NCBI RefSeq assembly: GCF_000733295.1
Contig: NZ_JPMI01000270.1
Location: 5-64,004 of the forward strand
DNA from: Archangium violaceum Cb vi76
Lineage (GTDB): Bacteria; Myxococcota; Myxococcia; Myxococcales; Myxococcaceae
Length of the DNA stretch: 64,000 bases
Direction: 5' to 3'
Shown: piece after piece, positions 17,818 through 27,923 of the stretch
Position numbering within the stretch: the stretch's first letter is position 1
Layout of the letters: each line of letters starts with the position of its first letter
Notes under the pieces: model-generated
Database searches by the model: none
What the model saw: the letters and a program-made list of their open reading frames with translations, nothing else
Told to the model about the DNA's origin: nothing
Translations under genes and position numbers: made by a program

Positions 17818-17907
17818 GCCGCCGCCGCCCGATGGCCGGCTTCGAGCAGGCGTCACCCCGACTCGCGCAGTGCCCCAACGCCGCTCGTCTTCCCACAGGA
17901 GCCACAC

Positions 17908-19350
17908 ATGAGGATGTCCAGGTTCTCCCTCCGCTTCTACGCGACCGGACTCGCCGCCTGCACGCTGCTTGGATGTCCCACCACGACGGGTGGCGGTAAC
18001 AAGGACCCGTACTCGGTCCCGGTGACGCTCGAGAACTGTCGCGAGCAGATCGCCGACCTGCAGGAGGCGCTGAAGGCGGAGGGCGTGGACGTAGCGGGCT
18101 GGTCCTTCCGGGACGCGGCCCAGATGGCGGAGCCCACGCGCACGGATCGGCAGACGCCCGCCACCTACAAGGACTATGACGGCAAGTACCGCCCGCTGAG
18201 CAACCACCCCGGCTGCTCCATCGACAACCTCTACTACGACAAGTCCAACACCTCGACGGCGGAGGGCCGCACGCCCTTCATCGACGGCAACAACGACGGC
18301 AAGTGGAACGCGGACAGCACCGTCGGTGTCGCCAACAAGGCCACCGGCCACGTGGACGGGGACCTGGCCCGCATCGAGGGCTATCCCTGCGCCGCCAAGC
18401 AGTACACGCAGACCAACGAGGACACCTCCAAGCCCATCGTCATCCTGGTGCACGGCAACTCCACCCGGCCGCACTCCTGGGAGAAGTTCCTCCTGCCGGC
18501 GGGCACCGTCATCAACGCCACCTTCGAGAAGGTGCAGTTCAGCCCGGACACCGAGGCGCGCGCGCAGCTCGCCGAGAAGCTGATCTCCGATCGCTACCAG
18601 GTCGTCGCCGTGGACTTCCGCACGGACCTGGTCGTCACGGTGGACCCCTCGTCCAACAGCACCTCGGAGAACGCGTCGGGCAACATCGACCACGGCTGGT
18701 CCACGCCCATCCTCCAGGGCCTCGTCAAGGCGGTGATGCTCAACAACCCGAACCGGAAGATCGCCCTCGTGGGCCACTCGCTGGGCGTGACGGTGGTGCG
18801 CGATGCGCTGCGCCGGCTGTACGTGGACTTCGTGGATGGCAAGCCGGACGCCATCAACCCCTTCACGCGCGTGAGCCACGTCATCCTCGGCTCGGGCGCC
18901 AACCACGGCGTGTCCACCTTCGATCCGCCCAGCACGCTGTGCTCCACCAACCCCACCATGCGGGGCACCATCGTGTGCGAGATGGGCAGCCGCGCCAACT
19001 ACGTGCAGACGTACTTCCACGCGCCGCTCAACGGGCCTCGCGATCTGTTCGCCACCCCGTGCGCGGACGGTGACTTCGCCTTCGGCAAGACGGGCCAGTG
19101 CGGCGGCAACGTGGTGAAGTACTTCACCATCACCATGACGGACATCCAGCAGGGCGCCAACTACCAGGACCTGTACGTGTCCGAGTCGGCCTCGCGCATC
19201 GAGATGCCGGGGTGCGTGACGAACAAGCTGACGACGCTCAACGACTACGACACCAGCGGTTACTTCAGCAAGGGCTTCATCGCCAACCACTTCGGCTCCG
19301 TGCGCTCCGATGCGGGCCTGAAGCTCGTCATGGACTATCTGGCGAACTAG
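17908..19350 (+). CDS. secreted alpha/beta-hydrolase (lipase/depolymerase-like) lipoprotein
   Basis: A 480-residue lipoprotein (TLLGC, Cys23) with AGGAG before the ATG. After about 170 poorly conserved residues, a hydrolase core begins with IVILVHGNS (oxyanion region, 178-185) and the nucleophile elbow GHSLG (Ser291). It is followed by HVILGSGANHGVSTF and a cysteine-containing C-terminal part. The layout is that of class I.4-type lipases. The same plan is seen in PhaZ7, a PHB depolymerase for amorphous polymer, and the neighbours make a polyester or 3-hydroxybutyrate oligomer a plausible substrate (inference). A general lipase function is not excluded. It leads the rightward genes of the locus. 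Confidence 0.75.
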   Translation: MRMSRFSLRFYATGLAACTLLGCPTTTGGGNKDPYSVPVTLENCREQIADLQEALKAEGVDVAGWSFRDAAQMAEPTRTDRQTPATYKDYDGKYRPLSNHPGCSIDNLYYDKSNTSTAEGRTPFIDGNNDGKWNADSTVGVANKATGHVDGDLARIEGYPCAAKQYTQTNEDTSKPIVILVHGNSTRPHSWEKFLLPAGTVINATFEKVQFSPDTEARAQLAEKLISDRYQVVAVDFRTDLVVTVDPSSNSTSENASGNIDHGWSTPILQGLVKAVMLNNPNRKIALVGHSLGVTVVRDALRRLYVDFVDGKPDAINPFTRVSHVILGSGANHGVSTFDPPSTLCSTNPTMRGTIVCEMGSRANYVQTYFHAPLNGPRDLFATPCADGDFAFGKTGQCGGNVVKYFTITMTDIQQGANYQDLYVSESASRIEMPGCVTNKLTTLNDYDTSGYFSKGFIANHFGSVRSDAGLKLVMDYLAN

Positions 19351-19448
19351 CCGCCGTCCCTGTTGGTCTTCCTCCGCCGCCCGTGGCCGTGGCTGCCGCG
19401 CGGGCGGCGGTCTCCCTTCTGGAGAGCAGCCCAGGAAAGTCTCCCCCC

Positions 19449-20873
19449 ATGAACCCGTCCTTCCCCACCGCTTCCCGCGTGGCGCTCGTGTGCACGCTGG
19501 CGTCCGCCCTGGTGTCCGCTCCGGCCCGGGCGCAGGACTCCGAGGCCCCCGCCGCGGCCACCCCTGATGCCCCTGTCGCGCGGACCGCGCCCCAGGCCGC
19601 TCCCGTCCTCGCGCCCGCGGCGCCCGCGGCTCCCGCCCGGCTGGATCCGGCCGAGAAGCAGGACCCGGAGGCGTTGGTGCTGGGCACGCCCACGCCCGCG
19701 ACGCGGCCCCTCTTCGCGCTGGGCGGCGACACGTACTTCATCAGCCCGGTGCTCGCCATCGCGGGCGGTCTCCACTCGGAGAACCTGCTGGTCAACCCCA
19801 ACCCCGACAAGGAGGGCCGCCTCACGACGATCGCCATCGCGCGTTTCGGCGCCGAGGGACGGCTGGGGCCCTACGTCACCTTCCGCAGCGAGTTCGAGCG
19901 CAACATCCGCAACCATGGCTCGGGCATCTGGGAGGGCACGGCGTCCATGTCCGTGAGAGATCAGGTGCTGCGCCTGCAGCGGTGGGGCGCCACGGTGGAG
20001 GCCGGCATCATCCTGGACCCGGCGAGCGTGGACTTCTTCTCCGCGCACCAGGGCGACGTGCTCCTGGCGGACAAGTACACGCGAGATCCCCTGCTCTTCA
20101 GCGGCTTCAACCGCGGCCAGGGCGTGCAGGCGCGCTACTCGCGCTGGGGCTTCACCGTCGGCCTGAGCTACACCGAGGCCAACCCGCTGAGCTCCTCGTC
20201 TTCCTACATGGTGGGTGGCTCCTTCGGTGGCAACAGCCGCTTCTGGCAGAAGCCCCTGGGCACCTTCAGCAACGGCCAGCCGGATGACGACATCCACTTC
20301 CGCGTCATCAGCCCCTCGCTCACCTACGACCACCCCTGGTTCGAGGCGAAGGCGATGGCCCAGGTCTTCAACATCAACACCCAGGCCAACTCGAAGTTGG
20401 ATCCGGCGCTCACGGGTTACAACGTGCGCGGCAACGTGAAGCTCAAGCTCAAGGGCATGGTGCCGGCGCTGCCCTTCGAGGTGACGCCCTTCTTCAACGT
20501 GGCACGCGTGGAGAACGACGTGACCAACTCGGTCGCGGGCTACAGCAACGAGCTCCTGGATACGCGCTTCAACGCGCTCACGATGACCGGCGGCCTGGAC
20601 GTCTTCCTCTTCGGCAGATCCGGCGTGGGCTTCCAGCTCACGCGCGTGGCGGACCAGACGCCTTCCTTCATTCCCCCCGTCGGCTCCACGCCCTCGAGCG
20701 AGCCCGTCATCGGCACGACCACCACCTTCCTCAACGTGGGCGCGACCTGGTGGATGTTCGACCAGGTGGCCCTGGGCGCGCGCGTGGCCACCTACACGCG
20801 TGAAATCGATGGCAAGCCGGAGCTGGAGGAGCGCGACCTGTCGGGCTTCCTCACGCTGCGCATGCTTCTCTGA
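19449..20873 (+). CDS. outer-membrane porin-like protein
   Basis: A 474-residue exported protein with a signal peptide (VALVCTLASALVSAPARA) and an Ala/Pro-rich linker (about 30-65). A long run of alternating amphipathic strands follows, such as YVTFRSEFERNIRNHGSG, QARYSRWGFTVGLSYTEAN and VGATWWMFDQVALGARVAT, ending LTLRMLL. This suits a 16-18-strand substrate porin. The ATG at 19449 is preceded by AGGAAAG. It lies 98 bases after the esterase and 11 before the dehydrogenase, so it probably admits 3-hydroxybutyrate or oligomers released outside (inference). Confidence 0.75.
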   Translation: MNPSFPTASRVALVCTLASALVSAPARAQDSEAPAAATPDAPVARTAPQAAPVLAPAAPAAPARLDPAEKQDPEALVLGTPTPATRPLFALGGDTYFISPVLAIAGGLHSENLLVNPNPDKEGRLTTIAIARFGAEGRLGPYVTFRSEFERNIRNHGSGIWEGTASMSVRDQVLRLQRWGATVEAGIILDPASVDFFSAHQGDVLLADKYTRDPLLFSGFNRGQGVQARYSRWGFTVGLSYTEANPLSSSSSYMVGGSFGGNSRFWQKPLGTFSNGQPDDDIHFRVISPSLTYDHPWFEAKAMAQVFNINTQANSKLDPALTGYNVRGNVKLKLKGMVPALPFEVTPFFNVARVENDVTNSVAGYSNELLDTRFNALTMTGGLDVFLFGRSGVGFQLTRVADQTPSFIPPVGSTPSSEPVIGTTTTFLNVGATWWMFDQVALGARVATYTREIDGKPELEERDLSGFLTLRMLL

Positions 20874-20884
20874 AAGGGATGTCC

Positions 20885-21655
20885 ATGGGTGAGTTGACGG
20901 GAAGGACCGCGCTCGTGACGGGCGCGGCGAGTGGAATCGGCCGGGCGGTGGCCGAGGACCTGGGTGCTCGTGGGGCCCGGGTGCTGGTGTCGGATCTGGA
21001 CGAGGCCGGCGCGCGCGCGGTGGCCGCGGGAATTCCGGGTGCCGTGGCGCAGCGGGCCGACGTGTCCTCGCGCCAGGAGTGCCAGTCCCTGGTGAACCGG
21101 GCCCAGAAGGAGTGGGATCGGCTCGACATCCTGGTGAACAACGCCGGGCTCCAGCACGTGTCTCCGGTGGAGGAGTTCCCCGAGGAGCGCTGGGAGCAGA
21201 TGATCCGCATCATGCTGGTGGGGCCCTTCCTGCTGACGAAGTACGCCCTGCCGCTGATGTACGCGCGCAAGTGGGGACGCATCATCAACGTCTCCTCGCT
21301 GCACGGGCTGGTGGCCTCGCCGTACAAGTCCGCCTACGTCTCCGCCAAGCACGGCCTCATGGGGCTGACGAAGACGGTGGCGCTGGAGGCCGCCGACAAG
21401 GGCGTCACGGTCAACGCCATCTGCCCCAGCTACGTGCGCACGCCGCTGGTGGAGAAGCAGATCGCCGACCAGGCCCGCGTGCACGGCATGACGGAGACGG
21501 AGGTCATCGAGCGCGTCATGCTGGCTCCCGCGGCGGTGAAGCGCCTGCTGGAGCCGGGCGAGGTGGCCGCGTACGTGTCCTTCCTGTGCTCGGAGGCCGC
21601 GGGGGGTATCACCGGGGCCGCCCAGGTGATGGACTGCGGCTGGACGGCCCGTTGA
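20885..21655 (+). CDS. 3-hydroxybutyrate dehydrogenase (SDR family)
   Basis: Expected to oxidise D-3-hydroxybutyrate to acetoacetate with NAD+, the entry of PHB monomers into central metabolism. The product is 256 residues and a classical short-chain dehydrogenase: TGAASGIG cofactor loop, NNAG, catalytic Ser in INVSS and the YVSAK Tyr/Lys pair. The stretch NNAGLQHVSPVEEFP and the CPSYVRTPLVEKQI segment are typical of the 3-hydroxybutyrate dehydrogenase subgroup. The ATG at 20885 is preferred over 20879 because AAAGGG abuts the latter. The transporter gene starts 14 bases after it. Confidence 0.85.
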   Translation: MGELTGRTALVTGAASGIGRAVAEDLGARGARVLVSDLDEAGARAVAAGIPGAVAQRADVSSRQECQSLVNRAQKEWDRLDILVNNAGLQHVSPVEEFPEERWEQMIRIMLVGPFLLTKYALPLMYARKWGRIINVSSLHGLVASPYKSAYVSAKHGLMGLTKTVALEAADKGVTVNAICPSYVRTPLVEKQIADQARVHGMTETEVIERVMLAPAAVKRLLEPGEVAAYVSFLCSEAAGGITGAAQVMDCGWTAR

Positions 21656-21669
21656 GAAAGGGAAACACC

Positions 21670-23061
21670 GTGACGGTACCCAACGCCTCCCAAGCGCCCG
21701 CGCAGGAGCAGCACTCGAACATCTGGAAGGTGGCCGCCGCGAGCTTCATTGGCACGGCCGTGGAGTGGTACGACTTCTTCCTGTACGGGACGGCGGCGGC
21801 GCTCATCTTCAACCGCCTCTTCTTCCCGTCCTTCGACCCATTGATGGGCACGCTGGCCGCGTTCGCCACCTTCGCGGTGGGCTTCGTGGCACGGCCGCTC
21901 GGCGGCATCATCTTCGGCCACTTCGGCGACAAGCTCGGGCGCAAGTCCATGCTCAGCGCCACGTTGATGATCATGGGCCTGGCCACGTTCGCCATCGGTC
22001 TGCTGCCCACGTACGAGACGCTCGGCGTGGGGGCGCCCATCTTGCTGGTGCTGCTGCGCATCCTCCAGGGCTTCGGGCTGGGCGGTGAGTGGGGCGGCGC
22101 GGTGCTGATGGCCGTGGAGCACGCGCCCGCCAACCGGCGCGGCTTCTACGGGAGCTGGCCGCAGATGGGAGCGCCCGCGGGCCTGCTGGTGGCCAACGCC
22201 GTGTTCTCCCTCTTCTCCCGGCTGCCCGAGGAGCAGTTCGTCTCGTGGGGCTGGCGCGTGCCCTTCCTCTTCAGCGCGGTGCTCATCGGCATTGGCGTCT
22301 TCATCCGCGTCAGCGTCGCCGAGTCCCCCGCCTTCCGCGCGCAGCAGGCCGCTCACGCAGCGTCCAAGGCCGAGAGCGCCCCCCAGAAGCTCCCCATCCT
22401 CGAGGTGTTGCGCACCTACCCCCGGCAGATCCTCCTCGCCATGGGGGCGCGCTTCGCGGAGAACGGCTTCTTCTACATCGTCACCACGTTCGTCCTCACC
22501 TACGGCACCGAGCAGCTCAAGCTGGAGAAGGCCACCATGCTCAATGGCGTGCTCGCGGCCACCGCCGTGCACCTGGTGGCCATTCCCGCCTTCGGGGCCC
22601 TGTCGGACGTGGTGGGCCGCCGCCCCGTCTACCTGGGCGGTGCCATGGGCTGCGCGGTGCTCGCCTTCCCCTTCTTCTGGCTCCTCGAGACGCGCTCCAC
22701 CGCCCTCATCGTGGTGGCCATCTCGCTGGGCATCATCGCCCACGCCGCCATGTACGGGCCCCAGGCCAGCTTCTTCTCGGAGCTCTTCGGCACGCGCGTG
22801 CGCTACAGCGGGGCCTCGCTGGGCTACCAGCTCGCTTCCGTGTTCGCCGGAGGCCTGTCGCCGCTGACCGCCACGTTCCTGCTGTCCTGGTCCGGGGGCA
22901 AGTCCTGGCCCGTGTCGCTCTACATGGTGGGCCTGGCGCTCGTCACCCTCGTCTCCGTGTACCTCTCCGCCGAGACGTTCCGAGGGCACCTCTCCGAATC
23001 GGCCCCCACGGCCCCTCCTGAAGGAGCCGCGGGGAGCGGCGAACGGCGCGAGGTGGCCTGA
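21670..23061 (+). CDS. MHS-family MFS transporter, probable 3-hydroxybutyrate uptake
   Basis: A 463-residue inner-membrane protein with 12 predicted membrane segments. It begins with the metabolite:H+ symporter signature FIGTAVEWYDFFLYG. The major-facilitator loop GHFGDKLGRK occurs between segments 2 and 3, and again as DVVGRRP in the second half. LQGFGLGGEWGGA is also typical of the ShiA/KgtP/ProP group, which imports organic acids and betaines with protons. It starts with GTG at 21670 after AAAGGG. Being directly downstream of the dehydrogenase, it likely carries the matching hydroxy acid (inference). Confidence 0.85.
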   Translation: MTVPNASQAPAQEQHSNIWKVAAASFIGTAVEWYDFFLYGTAAALIFNRLFFPSFDPLMGTLAAFATFAVGFVARPLGGIIFGHFGDKLGRKSMLSATLMIMGLATFAIGLLPTYETLGVGAPILLVLLRILQGFGLGGEWGGAVLMAVEHAPANRRGFYGSWPQMGAPAGLLVANAVFSLFSRLPEEQFVSWGWRVPFLFSAVLIGIGVFIRVSVAESPAFRAQQAAHAASKAESAPQKLPILEVLRTYPRQILLAMGARFAENGFFYIVTTFVLTYGTEQLKLEKATMLNGVLAATAVHLVAIPAFGALSDVVGRRPVYLGGAMGCAVLAFPFFWLLETRSTALIVVAISLGIIAHAAMYGPQASFFSELFGTRVRYSGASLGYQLASVFAGGLSPLTATFLLSWSGGKSWPVSLYMVGLALVTLVSVYLSAETFRGHLSESAPTAPPEGAAGSGERREVA

Positions 23062-23074
23062 GCTTCAGCCGGGC

Positions 23075-23959
23075 CTACTTCGCGTAGGTGGCCACGTCGG
23101 CGCGCACCACGCCGACGATGTTCTCCCAGTTGCCGTTCTGGTAGTGGTCGTGCTTCTCGCCGTCATCGCGGAACTCCACCGTGTGGTAGCTCCACTTGGC
23201 CTTGCCGTTGCTGGTGGCGGCGGTGCCCGTGTTCAGGGTGCCGTCGCAGAACCAGTCACCGGGGTTGCAGAAGCCGCCCTTGGCGGAGACGCCACCGGTG
23301 GAGTGGTAGGCCACGGCCTCGTCGTCCTGTCCGGAGAGGATGCCGGAGTAGGCCGTGCCCTTGGCGGCGGCGAACATGTAGAACCACACCGAGCGCGTGG
23401 TGTTGTGGTTGTACATGGAGCGCGCCGTGGAGGTCATCAGGTCGCCCACGATGGCGTCACCCGTCGCCCACTCGCCGTAGTCGGCCAGCTCGCTGCCGCC
23501 CGCGGCGCCCGAGGCCACGTCCACCCACTTGATGTTCCAGCCCACCTGCGTGGTGCCGTCCGTGTTGCCGCACACGCCCGAGGAGTTGGGGACGGCGTTC
23601 TTCTTGTAGCGCGCCGAGCCGCCGTACAGGGACAGCGCGTAGCCAATCTGCAGGTTGCCCGCGCTGTGCACGGCGACGTAGCACCAGTTGGTGCCGGTGC
23701 AGAAGCAGTCCAGCGCGTCACGGATGCGGAAGTTCTCCACGGAGATCTTCTGCCGGCCATCCCAGTTGACGGCCTTCTTGTTCACGCCGGCCGCGACGGA
23801 GGACGGGCCCCAGTTGGAGAAGTCGGCATAGTTGCCGCGCTGGGTACCGCCGCCGTTCTTGCCGTGGATCCACAGCGTGTAGTTGGTGGCCGAGGCCTCG
23901 GGGGCCACGAGGAGGGCGGCGGTGGCCGTCGCCGCGAGGACTGCCGTACGGAGGGTCAT
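23075..23959 (-). CDS. secreted putative serine hydrolase
   Basis: A 294-residue protein with a clear signal peptide (AVLAATATAALLVAPEASA, cut before TNY). I do not recognise a named family. Two short segments recall an alpha/beta-hydrolase: LWIHGKN (29-35, oxyanion-like) and VAVHSAGN with Ser99 as nucleophile. The position of HSAG resembles the AHSMG box of PhaZ7-type polyester depolymerases. Six cysteines (CFC, WC, VCG, FCN, FCDG) suggest disulfides. A late histidine (EKHDHYQN) could complete a triad. It converges on the PHB-locus transporter with a 13-base gap. Hydrolase function is inference. Confidence 0.55.
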   Translation of the reverse strand: MTLRTAVLAATATAALLVAPEASATNYTLWIHGKNGGGTQRGNYADFSNWGPSSVAAGVNKKAVNWDGRQKISVENFRIRDALDCFCTGTNWCYVAVHSAGNLQIGYALSLYGGSARYKKNAVPNSSGVCGNTDGTTQVGWNIKWVDVASGAAGGSELADYGEWATGDAIVGDLMTSTARSMYNHNTTRSVWFYMFAAAKGTAYSGILSGQDDEAVAYHSTGGVSAKGGFCNPGDWFCDGTLNTGTAATSNGKAKWSYHTVEFRDDGEKHDHYQNGNWENIVGVVRADVATYAK

Positions 23960-24152
23960 GGGGAACTTCCTGTCTGGGGGTTCACGCCCGCCTGCCTTCC
24001 AGCCGGGCGTGTGAAAACCCTACCACCAAGATTTCCCGCTCAATACGGACACTTCTCGAAATCTGGGAAATTGTTCGTGTTGGTGCGGCGCGTCACTCCG
24101 GGCCAGGAGGTGGAGGAGGGGGCCCAGAGGGCCGATGCTATACTGTGCGTGG

Positions 24153-24829
24153 ATGAAGCTCCTCCCGCGCCATGGTGTCTTCGGGACACTCATGCTTTCC
24201 CTCGCATGCTCAGGGCCAAGGGCCTACTACCTGCGAACCGAGCTACCCATTCGCCGACACTCAAGGCCTTGATGGGCCTGCCGGGTGCATCGGATGCCTG
24301 CGATCCCAACACGGGATACCCACGTCCGGATGCAACCGAGTACTGCGTCGCCATCTACAGAACCCCCCAAGACTGGCGCGTGTCGTGGCCCATCCGGGGG
24401 CTGACCGGGGAGCAGAGCCAATGCAAGCCCCCCTTCGGCGGAGTGGAAGACGAGGATTTCGGCCGGGACCTGCCCGTTCTCGGCTTCGCTCACAACCACC
24501 CCTGCGGAACGAGCATGAGCGGCCCGGATCTGACCATTTTTCCCCTGGTGAAGTCAGGCGAGGGCGTCTGGATGATGGTGGCCTACGGGGCGACTCCCAG
24601 TGGCGGGATGGTCCGTGATTCGCGAGGACGGTTGATTCCGGCGTGGCATTGGCTCGCCACGGGTCGACGAGACACTCCACGCTTCTACAAGTGGAATCCA
24701 GCGGGTGAGGTATTCAAATGGAGCGAGGACACGAAGCGCTGGGATTTCCAGGCGACCTGTCAGCCGCAGCCCTCCAGCATGCTGAGCCCTGGAGGCGCCC
24801 CTCCGAAGTGCATCCCCGCGTTGAAGTAG
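24153..24829 (+). pseudogene. frameshifted JAMM/JAB-domain lipoprotein gene
   Basis: An N-terminal piece in one frame (24153-24272, 39 codons) encodes a lipoprotein signal, LMLSLACSGP, then stops at TGA 24270. The remainder is in the frame one base back, starting around 24243-24265 (TLKALMGLPGASDACDPN) and ending at 24829. That part contains a JAMM-like metalloprotease/deconjugase motif, FAHNHPCGTSMSGPDL (H-x-H...S-x-x-D), inside a fold ending WDFQATCQPQPSS. One missing base between about 24243 and 24269 would restore a single protein of about 225 residues. No slippery heptamer is seen at the junction, so a mutation or sequence error is likelier than programmed shifting. GC is below the local average. 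Confidence 0.65.
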
Positions 24830-24856
24830 AAACTCGCCCCTTCTTCGAGTGGTGAC

Positions 24857-25378
24857 ATGTCGAAGCTCAATCACCTTGTCCTCTTCGCTTCACTTCTGGT
24901 GGATGGGGGCGCCGTGGCCCTTCCATCCAACGCTCCGGAGGCGGACGGGAGAGCACCGGAGGTCCTCATCCAGTCCCCCGGAGGTGGACGTGGAGAGTCG
25001 AGTCTCCAGCTCGGCCTCCCGGAACTGTATGCGGATATCTTCGGGCGAAGGCCCCTCTTCGCAGCTGGTATTCACTGGCCTGTTGACGTGCGTCCGTTGG
25101 CCACGTTGGAGGGCCCCGCGGTACTCGCGGCACATGCGGCGATTCAGCACGTGCTGGCTCGTTTCCCGAAGGAGTATGCGGGGAGTTGTACCTATTCCGC
25201 CAAGGCCCTGGAGGCCGTTGTTGGCGAGCAGGGTGGGCTCTATTTCGTCCGCATCAACCAACGCCCGGAGCGATGTGGACGCTTCGCCGCGGGCGTGAGC
25301 CTGACTCCCGACTGGTTCGAATTGTACGCTGTCTCCCCGGAGGGGAAGGTTCTGGCGCGCTATCCGTATCAGCCGTAG
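24857..25378 (+). CDS. small secreted hypothetical protein
   Basis: A 173-residue protein with a hydrophobic N-terminus (LNHLVLFASLLVDGGAVALP) that could be a signal peptide. A mature part contains SCTYSAKALEAVVGEQ and a C-terminal WFELYAVSPEGKVLARYPY segment. No known family is recognised. It starts 27 bases after the frameshifted JAMM gene, on the same strand and with the same reduced GC, so the two look like one acquired unit. The ribosome site is weak. Confidence 0.6.
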   Translation: MSKLNHLVLFASLLVDGGAVALPSNAPEADGRAPEVLIQSPGGGRGESSLQLGLPELYADIFGRRPLFAAGIHWPVDVRPLATLEGPAVLAAHAAIQHVLARFPKEYAGSCTYSAKALEAVVGEQGGLYFVRINQRPERCGRFAAGVSLTPDWFELYAVSPEGKVLARYPYQP

Positions 25379-25395
25379 AGATGGGTAGATATTGT

Positions 25396-26690
25396 TCACC
25401 CGGTGGGGCCGGGCTGCCGCCCCAGGGCGCGCGCCAGCTCGGTGCGAGCAGTGGCCAGGTTGTACGTGGCCTGGACACGTTGGACGGCGGCGTTGGTGGC
25501 GGAGAGCTGCGCGTCGGACAGCTCGATGATGTTGCCCACGCCCGCGCGGTAGCGGCCCTCGGCCAGACGCAGCCGCTCGCGGGCATTGGTCAGCGCCTCC
25601 TCCGTGGCGGACACGCTCTCGCGTGCGGCGTTCACCGCCAGTTGCGCGCGCTCCACCTCCAACCGCACCAGCTGGCGCAGCGCGTCACGCTGGGCCTGGA
25701 GGTGGGTGAGGTTGGCCTGCTGCTCACGCACCTGGGCGCGGGTGACGCCGCCCTCGAAGAGGGGCCAGCTCAGGCCCACCTGCCCGCTCAGCCCCCACTG
25801 GAGTTTCGTCGGGTCCGCGCCCGCCTGCGAGCCCGACACGGACGCGGAGATCCTCGGCCAATAGGCGCCGCGCGTGGCGGAGATTTGAAGCTCCTGGGCA
25901 CGCAGCTGGTGCTCGCTCGCGGCCAGCTCGGGGCGGCCCTCGATGGCGGTGTCCACCAGCGTGTCCACGGTCAGGGCCTCGCCCTCCACGGGGGCCACGA
26001 CCGCGTCCCGCACGGTGTAGTCGCTGGGGCCCTCCAGGCCCATGGCCTGGTTGAGCTGGGCCTTGCTGGTGGCGGCGTTGTTGCGCGCCTGGATGAGTTG
26101 CACCTGGGCGTTGGCCACCGCCGTGCGCTGCTGCAGCAAATCAATCTCCGGCCGGGTGCCCACCTGCACCTGGGCGTTGACCTGCCCCAGGCGCGCCTTC
26201 TCGTTCTCCAGCGTCTCCTCGGCCACCTGCACCAGTGACTGCTGGGCGAGGACGTTGAAGTAGGCCGTCTGCACGTTGGCCAGCACGTCCAGCAGCGTCT
26301 GGCTCTCCGTCTCCTTCTGGGCCTCGGCGGTTTGCTGGGCGGAGCGCCACCGGCCCGTGGTGCGGCCGAAGTCCCAGATGAGCTGGTTGACGGACGCGCC
26401 CGCGTTGAAGCCCTCGCGGCTGATGAAGCCGGAGGAGTTCGCCGTGTTCACGGTCTCGCCCTTGGACACGGAGCGCTGGTAGGAGAGGTTGGCGCTCACC
26501 TGGGGCAGCAGCGGGGCGAAGTTCTGGTCCACGCGGGCGTTGGCCGCGGTGGTGTTGGCCTGGGCCTGGCGCAGCTGCGGCTGCCGCTCGGTGGCGGTGC
26601 GCAGGGCCTCGTCCAGGGTGAGCACACGCTGCTGGGCCCACGCCGGACTGGCGGCGAGCAACAGGGCGACAAGGGGCAGGAGGGTTCTCA

Positions 26691-26691
<1 letters not shown>
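25396..26691 (-). CDS. TolC-family outer-membrane efflux protein
   Basis: A 431-residue exported protein that forms the outer-membrane channel of a tripartite pump. It has a signal peptide (LLPLVALLLAASPAWA) and two repeated halves with long coiled-coil helices (DEALRTATERQPQLRQAQAN; LRQLVRLEVERAQLAVNAA), as in TolC/OEP proteins. The ATG at 26691 shares one base with the TGA of the permease gene (TGATG), so translation is coupled. It is the last gene of the four-gene efflux operon; the ORF frame further upstream lies inside the permease gene and is not used. Confidence 0.9.

Positions 26692-27919
<1,228 letters not shown>

Positions 27920-27923
<4 letters not shown>

Larger units (their letters stand above)
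17590..17907. other. divergent regulatory region of the PHB locus
   Basis: This 318-bp region is markedly richer in A/T than its surroundings. It holds two copies of a module made of one TGAC...GTCA dyad followed by two ATGAA..CGG...TCAT palindromes, at 17648-17714 and 17730-17804. A GGTAA/TTACC dyad lies at 17612-17625 close to the depolymerase gene. Confidence 0.7.

Noticed and set aside
24027-24066. AGATTTC...GAAATCT dyad upstream of the frameshifted gene
   Set aside because: Seven-base arms in an A/T-rich stretch far apart; could be chance and fits neither a terminator nor a known operator.
24172-24618. Third-frame open reading frame over the JAMM gene
   Set aside because: Its translation is Arg/Pro/Gly-rich with no motif, whereas the other two frames carry the signal peptide and the JAMM motif.
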